Shown piece after piece: positions 1 through 7,825 of a DNA stretch of 64,000 nt. The DNA is from Streptomyces xanthochromogenes. Its GTDB lineage: Bacteria; Actinomycetota; Actinomycetes; Streptomycetales; Streptomycetaceae. Every line of letters starts with the position of its first letter. The first letter of the stretch is position 1. A program made the position numbers and the translations under genes. Under the pieces are notes generated by a model. The model was not told where the DNA came from. It made no database searches and was given only the letters and a program-made list of their open reading frames with translations. The stretch lies in assembly GCF_014650455.1 (NCBI RefSeq), contig NZ_BMUZ01000007.1, positions 302,388 to 366,387 of the forward strand. Direction: 5' to 3'.

Positions 1-1
1 C

Positions 2-1342
2 ATCATCAAGGGGTTCGGGCAGCACCGCAGCCAGGCACTGGCCTTCCGCGAGCTCTCCCGGCGGCTGCGCGGCACCGAGCTCGCGAAGGCACGGCTGCTC
101 GCCGGACTGTGGGGCCTGATCACCACGATCCCCGAACTCGCCATCGGCGCTGCCCTGGTGCTCGGCACGGTGCAGGTGGCCGACGGCGACCTCTCGGCCG
201 GGACGCTCGTGGCGTTCCTGTCCACGGCGCTCGCCCTGCGCTGGCCGGTCGAGTCGATCGGGTTCCTGCTCGCGATGAGCCAGGAGTCGGCGACGGCGAC
301 GGCCCGCTTCTTCGAGGCGATGGACGCGCAGGAGGAGGCGGAGGCGCCGGGCGCCTCCACCAGCCACTCCTCGGGGGAGTTGCCCCCGGGTGCCCCCCAA
401 GGGGCTGCGCCCCTGGAACCCCTGGAACCCCTGGAGCCACCTCGGGGCTCCGCCCCGGGACCCGCCTCCGCCGCTGCTTCGCCTGCGGACCGTGCACCGG
501 GGGCGCTGCCCCCGGACCCCCGCTCCTCAAACGCCGGAGGGGCTGAATTGCTGCCCGCCGGGGCCGAGTTGGGAGCCGTCGATCAGGCGGCCGGCATCCG
601 GTTCGAAGGGGTCACCTTTCGGTACCCCGATGCCGCCGACGGCAGCGCGCCCGTCCTGTCCCGCATCGATCTGCACATACGGCCCGGCGAGACCATGGCC
701 CTCGTCGGCGGCACGGGCTCGGGCAAGACCACGCTCACCGCGCTCGTGCCGCGGCTGCACGAGGTCAGCGGCGGACGGATCACGCTGGACGGCGAGGACA
801 TCGCGCACATGACGCGGGAGCGGCTGCGCGGGCTCGTCTCCGTGGCGTTCGAGGAACCCACCCTCTTCTCGACCTCCGTCGGCGACAACGTCGCGATGGG
901 CGGCGGGAGTCCGGACGATCTGGAGCGGGCGCTCGACATCGCACAGGCCCAGTTCGTCCGGCGGCTGCCGCAGGGCGTGGACACCCAGGTCGGCGAGCAG
1001 GGGCTGAGCCTGTCCGGCGGGCAGCGGCAGCGGCTCGCGCTGGCCCGCGCGGTCGTGGGGCGGCCGAGGTTCCTGATCCTCGACGACCCCCTGTCGGCCC
1101 TGGACGTCCACACCGAGGCGCTGGTCGAGGCGGCGCTGCGCCGGGTGCTCCAGGACACCACCGCGCTCGTCGTCGCGCACCGCCCCTCCACCGTGCTGCT
1201 CGCCGACCGGGTCGCGCTGCTGTCGGAGGGACGCATCACCGCCGTCGGCACCCACCAGGAACTGCTGCGGAGCAACGCCGAATACGCCTGGCTGATGTCC
1301 GGCGCCGATGACCGGCACGACGAGGGGGAGGACGGGCGATGA
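2..1342 (+). CDS. ABC exporter half-transporter, permease-ATPase (5' partial)
   Basis: The 3' part of an ABC half-transporter (type IV/B-family exporter). The open frame runs through the left edge of the window, so the start and the first membrane helices are missing. The visible part begins in the coupling/membrane region and is followed by a long Pro/Ala-rich linker (nt about 335-550). The ATPase domain has Walker A GGTGSGKTT, signature LSLSGGQRQR, Walker B FLILDDP and an H-loop VAHRPST. The Walker B is followed by Asp where catalytic ATPases have Glu. With the canonical signature motif here, this marks it as the degenerate-site partner of a heterodimer. The stop overlaps the next gene's ATG by 4 nt (ATGA), so the two are co-translated and probably pair. 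The substrate cannot be told from the sequence. The linker is a repeat element read in frame (see separate entry). Confidence 0.9.
   Translation: MIKGFGQHRSQALAFRELSRRLRGTELAKARLLAGLWGLITTIPELAIGAALVLGTVQVADGDLSAGTLVAFLSTALALRWPVESIGFLLAMSQESATATARFFEAMDAQEEAEAPGASTSHSSGELPPGAPQGAAPLEPLEPLEPPRGSAPGPASAAASPADRAPGALPPDPRSSNAGGAELLPAGAELGAVDQAAGIRFEGVTFRYPDAADGSAPVLSRIDLHIRPGETMALVGGTGSGKTTLTALVPRLHEVSGGRITLDGEDIAHMTRERLRGLVSVAFEEPTLFSTSVGDNVAMGGGSPDDLERALDIAQAQFVRRLPQGVDTQVGEQGLSLSGGQRQRLALARAVVGRPRFLILDDPLSALDVHTEALVEAALRRVLQDTTALVVAHRPSTVLLADRVALLSEGRITAVGTHQELLRSNAEYAWLMSGADDRHDEGEDGR
335..547 (+). repeat. Dispersed GC-rich repeat translated inside the ABC gene
   Basis: This stretch carries the same building blocks as the intergenic repeats near 5040 and 27560: a GGGGCTCCGCCCC core (about 443-455), a second GGGGGCGCTGCCCCCGG hairpin (about 499-515), and the tail CTCCTCAAACGCCGGAGGGG (523-542) leading into GCTGAA. 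It lies between the membrane and ATPase domains and is open in the gene's frame, adding about 70 residues rich in Pro, Ala and Gly, including three LEP-type repeats. Seen directly; its origin as an inserted element is inferred from similarity to the other copies. Confidence 0.8.
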
Positions 1343-3192
1343 CGACGACCGTCGGGGAGCAGAAGACCACGGGCGAGAAGGAGTCGAAGCCCGCCGGGGA
1401 CGGTGATCCCTTCGACCGGGACGAGCTGCCCGCACCCCCCGGGGCGACCAGGGCGCTGCTCGGCTCGCTGCTGCGCCCGCTGCGCCGGGGCGTGGTGCTC
1501 GCGACGCTGATGCTGGTGGTGCAGCAGGCCGCGGCCCAGGCGGGACCGCTGCTCGTGGCGTACGCCATCGACCGGGGCGTCCCCGCGTTCCGGGCGCACG
1601 ACTACGGCCCGCTGACCGTCGTCGGCGCCGGCTACCTGGTGTGCGCGCTGGCCTCCGGGTTCTTCCAGTACGCGTTCGTCAGGGCCTCGGCCGTCGTCAA
1701 CCAGGACGTACTGCTCGACCTGCGCGGACGGATCTTCCGGCAGGCCCAGGCGCTGAGCGTGGACTTCCACGAGCGCTACACCTCCGGCCGGCTCATCTCC
1801 CGGTCCACGACCGACGTCGAGTCGCTGCGCGAGCTGCTCAGCGAAGGCCTTCAGGAGCTGATCGGGGTGATCCTCTCCTCGGTCTACATCTGCGCGATGC
1901 TGCTCTGGCTCGACTGGGGCATCGGCGCGCTCGCCGTCGCCTCCTACCTGCCCCTGCACTTCCTGATCCGGCGCTACCAGCGCCGCGCCGGGGTCGTGTA
2001 CGCGGCCCGTTCCACGGCGATCGCCGCCGTGATCGTCAAGTTCGCCGAGACGCTCAACGGCATCCGGCCGGTGCAGGCGTTCCGGCGCGAGCGCGCGAAC
2101 GACGCCGAGTTCAAGGAGCTGAACCAGCGCCACGAGCGGACCAACGGCGACGCGCTCCTGGAGATGGCCCGCTATGTGGTGGGCTCCCGGCTCACCGCCA
2201 ACGTCGCGGTCGCCGCGATGGTCCTGTGGGGCGCCACGCGGGTCGCGGACGGCGACCTCGAACTCGGCGTGCTCGCGGCCGCGGTGCTGTACCTGCGCCG
2301 CCTGTACGACCCCATCGACCGGCTCGGCATGTTCCTCAACTCCTACCAGTCGGCGGCCGCGTCCCTGGAGAAGGTCGCGGGGCTGCTCGCCCAGACGCCG
2401 TCGGTCCCGGAACCGGCCCGGCCGACCCCGCTGCCCGTGTCGGCGGGCGAACTCCCGGGTCGCCGGGTCGACTTCGAGGGCGTCGGCTTCGGCTACCGCA
2501 CCGGCGGCGAGGTGCTGCCCCGCTTCGACCTGACCATCCCGGGCGGCCAGACCGTCGCCGTGGTCGGCTCGACGGGCGCGGGCAAGTCCACCCTCGCCAA
2601 GCTCCTGGCCCGCTTCTACGACCCGACGGCCGGCCGGGTCCTGCTCGACGGGACGGATCTGCGCGAGCTGTCCGTACGGGACCTGCGGCGCGGCGTCGTC
2701 ATGGTCACCCAGGAGGCGTTCCTGTTCTCCGGCACGGTCGCCGAGAACATCGCGATCGGCCGTCCGGACGCCACCCGGGCCGAGATCGAACAGGCCGCGA
2801 AGGCGATCGGCGCGCACGACTTCATCGCGAGCCTGCCGGACGGCTACGACACCGACGTACGCAAGCGGGGCGGCCGCATCTCGGCCGGGCAGCGCCAACT
2901 GGTCGCCTTCGCACGGGCGTTGCTCGCCGACCCGGCCGTTCTGATCCTCGACGAGGCGACCAGCTCGCTGGACGTCCCGGGCGAGCGGGCGGTGCAGCGC
3001 GCCATGCACACCGTCCTCAACGGGCGTACGGCGGTGGTGATCGCGCACCGGCTCTCCACGGTCGAGATCGCGGACCGGGTCCTGGTGATGGAGCAGGGCC
3101 GGATCGTCGAGGACGGCTCCCCCGCCGACCTCATCGCCGGCACCGGCCGCTTCGCCGACCTGCACCGCGCCTGGCGCGACAGCCTCGCCTGA
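1339..3192 (+). CDS. ABC exporter half-transporter, permease-ATPase
   Basis: Full-length 617-aa ABC half-transporter: a charged N-terminal tail (about 1-40), six membrane helices (about 45-330) and a C-terminal ATPase (about 375-600). Motifs: Walker A GSTGAGKST, Walker B LILDEATSSLD with catalytic Glu, H-loop IAHRLST. The signature is ISAGQRQ rather than LSGGQ. Together with the preceding gene, which has LSGGQ but a Walker B Asp, this gives one consensus and one degenerate ATP site, the pattern known for heterodimeric exporters such as TM287/288 and BmrCD. ATG at 1339 overlaps the upstream stop. Likely a drug, lipid or peptide exporter; the substrate is unknown. Confidence 0.92.
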   Translation: MTTTVGEQKTTGEKESKPAGDGDPFDRDELPAPPGATRALLGSLLRPLRRGVVLATLMLVVQQAAAQAGPLLVAYAIDRGVPAFRAHDYGPLTVVGAGYLVCALASGFFQYAFVRASAVVNQDVLLDLRGRIFRQAQALSVDFHERYTSGRLISRSTTDVESLRELLSEGLQELIGVILSSVYICAMLLWLDWGIGALAVASYLPLHFLIRRYQRRAGVVYAARSTAIAAVIVKFAETLNGIRPVQAFRRERANDAEFKELNQRHERTNGDALLEMARYVVGSRLTANVAVAAMVLWGATRVADGDLELGVLAAAVLYLRRLYDPIDRLGMFLNSYQSAAASLEKVAGLLAQTPSVPEPARPTPLPVSAGELPGRRVDFEGVGFGYRTGGEVLPRFDLTIPGGQTVAVVGSTGAGKSTLAKLLARFYDPTAGRVLLDGTDLRELSVRDLRRGVVMVTQEAFLFSGTVAENIAIGRPDATRAEIEQAAKAIGAHDFIASLPDGYDTDVRKRGGRISAGQRQLVAFARALLADPAVLILDEATSSLDVPGERAVQRAMHTVLNGRTAVVIAHRLSTVEIADRVLVMEQGRIVEDGSPADLIAGTGRFADLHRAWRDSLA

Positions 3193-3283
3193 CCGCACCG
3201 GAGGAACCGAGAGCCCGCCCCCACCTGCGCATTTCCGGTACCTGCCGGGCGGCGGCGGGCACCGGGTTCGTAGGATCGGGGAC

Positions 3284-4435
3284 GTGGCAACGGGGACGAG
3301 TACCAACTGGGCGGCGCCGACGGAGACGGAGTGGCTGCTGCACACGGCGGGCCTGCGCGGCGACGTGGCGGCGCAGGTGCGGGCGCTCGCCCGCGAAGAG
3401 CTCTACATCGCGGCGCCGAAGGCCGAGGTCGACGCCCGGCCCGACCTGATCCGCTGGCCCTCCTACCGGGACGCGTCCGGCCGGCTGAGCAGGCCGGTGC
3501 TCACCCGGGGGATGCTGCCGCCGTGGCATCCGGACTGGGTGTTCCACGGGGTGTCCCTGCGCTGGATCGCCGACTCGGGCCTCCTGGACGGGCGGACGCT
3601 GCTCGCGGTCAACGCGGGCACCCCGGCCCAGGCCGTCCTGGCCACCGGGCCCGACGACCTCGCCCATTGGCGCCGGCTCCATGTGGAGGTCGAGCGCCCG
3701 GACCGGCTCATCGGCCTGCGCCACGGCGCGCTGCGCGGCCCGCTGGCGTACGGGCTGGCCTGCGGAGCGCAGCTGGCGCTCAGCAATGACGTCCCGTGGA
3801 ACGAGGTGGGCTCCGTCTACCGGGACTACACCGAGCAGCTCCGCATGCTGCGCGAATCGTGGGGCATCACCGAACGGGCGCACTGGCAGCAGCAGTTGGA
3901 CGCCCTGCTCGACGCGCGCAACAGCCCGGCGGAGCCCGATTTCGTCCTGCGCGTACGCGAGGAGCTGCGTGCCGGTCTCGACGAGGCACCGCCCGCCGAG
4001 CTGTGGCGCGAGACGGCCGCCGGGCACGCCCAGGACATCGGGGTGGGCCATGACGCCGTCCGGGAGATCGAGGAGCTGGTGCGGCGCATCATCCGCTACG
4101 AGGCCCGGTTCCGGGCGGACGGGCTGCTGCCGCCGGACGGCCGGGTCACCACCGCCGTCGCCTACGACTACGGGCGGGCCGTGAACCTGGCGCGCTGGGG
4201 GCTCGCGGCCCGGTTCTGCACCCCGCACGAGGCCGAGCAGGCGATCGTGCACGCGGGGGCCCTGAGCAGGTCGGCGTACCGGTCCTGGGAGGGCTTCTCG
4301 GCGGCGTACGCGCTCGGGCGGGTGCTGCGCTTCGACGGGGAGTCGTACGGGAGTTACTACCGGGGGAACCTGACCGCGCACCGCATCCTCACCGAGCACG
4401 AGGCCAGCCCCTGGCGCAACATCCCCTGGCGCTGA
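3284..4435 (+). CDS. DUF1266 domain protein
   Basis: A 383-aa cytosolic protein without signal peptide or membrane helices. The second half has the DUF1266 look: an alpha-helical region with an AYDYGRAVNLARWG segment (about residues 290-303) and a SWEGFSAAYALGRVL helix near the C-terminus, then a WRNIPW tail. DUF1266 has no established biochemical role and often sits beside toxin or secretion genes in enterobacteria; nothing here supports such a role. I chose the GTG at 3284, the first start after the ABC operon. A GGAGGAA sequence at about 3200 is too far away to serve it, so the ribosome site is weak or the mRNA is leaderless. Confidence 0.8.
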   Translation: MATGTSTNWAAPTETEWLLHTAGLRGDVAAQVRALAREELYIAAPKAEVDARPDLIRWPSYRDASGRLSRPVLTRGMLPPWHPDWVFHGVSLRWIADSGLLDGRTLLAVNAGTPAQAVLATGPDDLAHWRRLHVEVERPDRLIGLRHGALRGPLAYGLACGAQLALSNDVPWNEVGSVYRDYTEQLRMLRESWGITERAHWQQQLDALLDARNSPAEPDFVLRVREELRAGLDEAPPAELWRETAAGHAQDIGVGHDAVREIEELVRRIIRYEARFRADGLLPPDGRVTTAVAYDYGRAVNLARWGLAARFCTPHEAEQAIVHAGALSRSAYRSWEGFSAAYALGRVLRFDGESYGSYYRGNLTAHRILTEHEASPWRNIPWR

Positions 4436-4480
4436 GGCCGCGGCGGCGGGCGCTCGGGCGGGGCGCCGGGGGGGGTGGGC

Positions 4481-4987
4481 TCAGGCGCCCACGGTGCCGT
4501 CGATGCCCTCGCGCAGAAGGTCGGCGTGGCCGTTGTGGCGGCCGTACTCCAGGATCATGTGCAGCATCACCATGCGCAGCGACACGTCCTCGCCCCAGCG
4601 CGGCTGAACGGCCACGAGGTCGAGGGACTCGGCCTCGCGCTCGACCTTGCGGGAGTGCTCGACCTCGGCCTCCCAGGCGGCGAACGCCTCGGCGCGGGTG
4701 GAGCCGCTCGCGTCGTAGGCGGCCTGGAAGTCGACCTTGTCCGACCACACCATCGGAGCGTCGTGATCCTCGAACACCCGCCGGAACCAGGCCCGTTCGA
4801 CCTCGGCCATGTGCCGGACGAGGCCGAGCAGGGACAGGGTGGACGGAGGCATCGACTGCCGCCGCAACGCGTCGTCGTCGAGCCCCTCGCACTTCATGGC
4901 GAGCGTCGTGCGGTGGTAGTCGAGGAACGCGCGCAGGGTTTCTCGTTCGTCGCCGCAGTGGGGCGGGCCTATGCGGGGGTCGTTCAT
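4481..4987 (-). CDS. DinB/DUF664 family protein
   Basis: 168-aa protein of the DinB/YfiT metal-binding four-helix fold (DUF664). It opens with MNDPRIGPP, followed by the typical ETLRAFLDYHRTTL helix, then LVRHMAEVERAWFRRVF with a conserved His, and ends with HMILEYGRHNGHADLLRE carrying two further His. This spacing of three His is the family's metal site. The ATG at 4987 has a GAGGAG sequence 8 nt upstream; the reading frame stays open further upstream but through the repeat region, so the longer form is unlikely. Members include mycothiol-dependent transferases; the substrate here is unknown. Confidence 0.88.
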   Translation of the reverse strand: MNDPRIGPPHCGDERETLRAFLDYHRTTLAMKCEGLDDDALRRQSMPPSTLSLLGLVRHMAEVERAWFRRVFEDHDAPMVWSDKVDFQAAYDASGSTRAEAFAAWEAEVEHSRKVEREAESLDLVAVQPRWGEDVSLRMVMLHMILEYGRHNGHADLLREGIDGTVGA

Positions 4988-5037
4988 GGGGGGCTCCTCG
5001 TACGTTTCCGTTCCGGCCGCCGAACAGTACCCGCCCC

Positions 5038-5205
5038 GGGCCCCTGGGGCTCCGCCCCGGACCGCGTGCGCGCCTGAACGGCGCTCGTCCTCAAGCTCCC
5101 CCAAGGCGTTGAGGGTTAGGGGGACCCCCTGACGGGCTGAAGATGCCCGCACTGGCCCGCACCGATCCCGCCAGGGGCGCGGGGAACTGCGCGACCAGCC
5201 ACGGA
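5038..5205. repeat. Dispersed GC-rich intergenic repeat
   Basis: Contains the core GGGGCTCCGCCCC, then CCTGAACGGCGCTCGTCCTC, a GACGGGCTGAA tail, and after a short gap GGGGCGCGGGGAACTGCGCG followed by ACCAGCCACG. The same modules in the same order recur at 27556-27732. It lies between the DinB gene and a truncated TetR fragment. No open frame or known insertion sequence is present. Function unknown; a REP-like element is my inference. Confidence 0.8.
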
Positions 5206-5501
5206 CAGCCCGTACCGTCACCACCGCCCCGCCCAGCGTCTCGCGCGCCGCGCCCGGCGCGTGGGCCATGCCGTGGCGGTACACCACCGCCCCGATCCAG
5301 GACACCGGAGTCTCCAGCGAGCAGTGGATGGACCGCAACGGGGGGCGGTTTGCGGCCATCGTGTCGGGGGGCGGCTACCCGGTCCTGGCCACCATCCTCG
5401 AACACGAGCCGTTCGAGCTGGACTTGGACTCGCTCTTCGGGTTCGGGCTGGCCCGACTCCTCGACGGCGTCGACGCACACATCCGTGAAACGTCCGCTTA
5501 A
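5205..5501 (+). pseudogene. TetR-family C-terminal remnant
   Basis: A short frame ending at 5501 encodes about 77 residues from an ATG at 5268, ending FGLARLLDGVDAHIRETSA. The PVLATILEHEPFE ... FGFGLARLLDGVDAHI stretch is typical of the last two helices of TetR/TetR_C_1 regulators (FEFGLDxLLDGI). No N-terminal HTH is present; upstream sequence runs straight into the repeat at 5038-5205. I read it as the remains of a regulator whose front was lost. It could be expressed as a small protein from 5268, but no ribosome site is evident. Confidence 0.65.
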
Positions 5502-5704
5502 CGAACGGCGACCTTCGGACAACGGACGGTTTTCGGCCAACTTCTTGACGCGCTCCTGACACCGGTTCTCCACTGCTGGCACTCTTCCCCCGTTCCACGC
5601 ACGAAGTTTTCACGCAGCACATCTCGTTGCCGCACATGCTCCGCTTTGCTCTGCCCGGCCGGCCCCACCCAGTCGACCGGAACCCCCTCGCAGAAGGAGT
5701 TCGC

Positions 5705-7741
5705 GTGAGATCCACGCATCGTCGTCGTGCCACCGCCACCGGCGCCCTGATCGCCGCAGCCGCCATGCTCAGTGTCGGCGTCCAGGCAGGTAGCGCCAGC
5801 GCACGCCCCGACGACTCCGCGGCCGCCGCGGCCGTGAAGGCCCAGGCAGTACGCAACACGGGCGCCCTGCCCGCGAGTCTCACCCCCTCCCAGCGTGCCG
5901 AGCTCATACGCCAGGCCACGGCCACCACGGCGGCCACGGCCAAGGACCTCGGTCTCAGCTCGCAGGAGAAGCTCGTCGTCCACGACGTGTCCAAGGACCA
6001 GGACGGCACGGTCCACACCCGTTACGAGCGCACCTACCAGGGTCTGCCCGTGCTCGGCGGCGACCTGATGGTCGACACCGCGGCCGGCAAGACCAAGGAC
6101 GTGCTCAAGGCGAACAACGCCCAGCTCCAGGGCGTCTCCACCGCCGCCCCCGCGAGCGCACCGGCCACCGCCGAGGGCCAGGCCCTCAAGGCCGCGAAGG
6201 CCGCGGGCTCGAAGGCCGGCAAGGCCGACAGCGCCCGCAAGGTCATCTGGATGGTCAAGGGCGCGCCGACCCTCGCGTACGAGACGGTCGTGGGCGGGCT
6301 GCAGGACGACGGCACCCCGAACCAGCTGCACGTCATCACGGACGCCAAGACGGGCGCCAAGCTGCACCAGTGGCAGGGCATCGAGACCGGTGTCGGCAAC
6401 ACCCGCTACAGCGGCCAGGTCACCCTCAACACGACGAAGTCCGGGTCGAACTACACCCTGACCGACGCGACGCGGGGCAACCACAAGACGTACAACCTGA
6501 ACCACGGCTCCTCCGGCACCGGTTCGCTGTTCACCCAGACCACCGACACCTGGGGCGACGGCACCAACTCCAACGCCGCGACCGCGGGTGCGGACGCCGC
6601 CTACGGCGCGGGCGCGACCTGGGACTTCTACAAGAACGTCTTCGGCCGCTCCGGCATCCGGGGCGACGGCGTCGGCGCCTACTCCCGCGTCCACTACGGC
6701 AACGCGTACGTCAACGCGTTCTGGGACGACAGCTGCTTCTGCATGACGTACGGCGACGGCACGGGCAACAACGACCCGCTGACCGCGCTCGACGTGGCCG
6801 GCCACGAGATGTCGCACGGCGTCACCGCCGCGACCGCGGGCCTGGAGTACGCGGACGAGTCGGGCGGTCTGAACGAGGCCACCTCCGACATCTTCGGCAC
6901 GTCGGTGGAGTTCTACGCGAACAACGCGTCGGACCCGGGCGACTACCTCATCGGCGAGAAGATCAACATCAACGGTGACGGCACCCCGCTGCGCTACATG
7001 GACAAGCCGAGCAAGGACGGCGGCTCCGCGGACAGCTGGTACTCCGGCGTCGGCAACCTGGACGTCCACTACTCCTCGGGCCCGGCGAACCACTGGTTCT
7101 ACCTGGCCTCCGAGGGCAGCGGCACCAAGGTCATCAACGGCGTCACCTACAACTCGCCGACCTCCGACGGCCTTCCGGTCACCGGCATCGGCCGGGACAA
7201 GGCGCAGCTGATCTGGTACAAGGCGCTGACCACCAAGTTCAACTCCAGCACGGACTACGCAGGGGCCCGCGCGGGCACCATCGCCGCGGCGACCGAGCTG
7301 TACGGCGCGAACAGCGCCGAGGTCAACAACATCACCGACGCGTGGGCGGCCATCAACGTCGGCGCCCGCCACGGCGGCGGCACCGACCCCGGTGGCAAGG
7401 TCTTCGAGAACACGGCCAGCGTGGCCATCCCGGACTACCCGGGTGCCGCGGTGACCTCGCCGGTGACCGTCTCGGGCATCACCGGCAACGCACCGGCCGC
7501 CCTCCAGGTCGGCGTGAAGATCACGCACACCTACATCGGTGACCTCCAGATCGACCTGGTGGCCCCGAACGGCACCTCGTACCGTCTGCAGAGCTCTTCC
7601 TCGGACTCGACGAAGAACCTCAACAAGACGTACACCGTCAACGCCTCCGCCGTCGCGGCCAACGGCGTGTGGAAGCTGAAGGTCCAGGACAAGGCGCGGC
7701 AGGACGTCGGCACCATCACCGACTTCAAGCTCACCTTCTGA
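5705..7741 (+). CDS. Secreted M4 neutral metalloprotease (thermolysin-like) with P-domain
   Basis: 678-aa pre-pro-enzyme. Signal peptide of about 35 residues (Arg-rich start, hydrophobic core, ASA cleavage), then FTP and PepSY-type propeptide (about 40-205), then the M4 catalytic domain with zinc motif H367-E-M-S-H371 and third ligand E391 (GGLNEATSD), the exact thermolysin spacing. The C-terminal 110 residues form a proprotein-convertase P-domain (VGVKITHTYIGDLQIDLVAP). GTG at 5705 is chosen because AAGGAG sits 5 nt upstream and the signal peptide begins there; the frame is open further upstream without a ribosome site. It hydrolyses extracellular proteins after auto-removal of the propeptide. 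The 203 bp upstream hold no other gene. Confidence 0.95.
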   Translation: MRSTHRRRATATGALIAAAAMLSVGVQAGSASARPDDSAAAAAVKAQAVRNTGALPASLTPSQRAELIRQATATTAATAKDLGLSSQEKLVVHDVSKDQDGTVHTRYERTYQGLPVLGGDLMVDTAAGKTKDVLKANNAQLQGVSTAAPASAPATAEGQALKAAKAAGSKAGKADSARKVIWMVKGAPTLAYETVVGGLQDDGTPNQLHVITDAKTGAKLHQWQGIETGVGNTRYSGQVTLNTTKSGSNYTLTDATRGNHKTYNLNHGSSGTGSLFTQTTDTWGDGTNSNAATAGADAAYGAGATWDFYKNVFGRSGIRGDGVGAYSRVHYGNAYVNAFWDDSCFCMTYGDGTGNNDPLTALDVAGHEMSHGVTAATAGLEYADESGGLNEATSDIFGTSVEFYANNASDPGDYLIGEKININGDGTPLRYMDKPSKDGGSADSWYSGVGNLDVHYSSGPANHWFYLASEGSGTKVINGVTYNSPTSDGLPVTGIGRDKAQLIWYKALTTKFNSSTDYAGARAGTIAAATELYGANSAEVNNITDAWAAINVGARHGGGTDPGGKVFENTASVAIPDYPGAAVTSPVTVSGITGNAPAALQVGVKITHTYIGDLQIDLVAPNGTSYRLQSSSSDSTKNLNKTYTVNASAVAANGVWKLKVQDKARQDVGTITDFKLTF

Positions 7742-7765
7742 CCAGGCGGCTGGCCGGAAAGTGAA

Positions 7766-7796
7766 GGTGCCCGGAGCCCACAAGGCTCCGGGCACC
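7766..7796. terminator. Bidirectional hairpin terminator
   Basis: Perfect 13-bp stem GGTGCCCGGAGCC / GGCTCCGGGCACC with 5-nt loop CACAA, lying between the convergent metalloprotease (ends 7741) and glgP (ends 7826). No U-run, as is common in Streptomyces. Confidence 0.85.
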
Positions 7797-7825
7797 GCCC
7801 ATGTCCGGGCACGGACGGCCCGGGC

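Noticed and set aside
583..3345. A 920-aa open frame on the minus strand
   Set aside because: It is a shadow of the two ABC exporter genes: high-GC codon use keeps the opposite frame open, and its composition is Arg/Gly/Val-rich with no domain.
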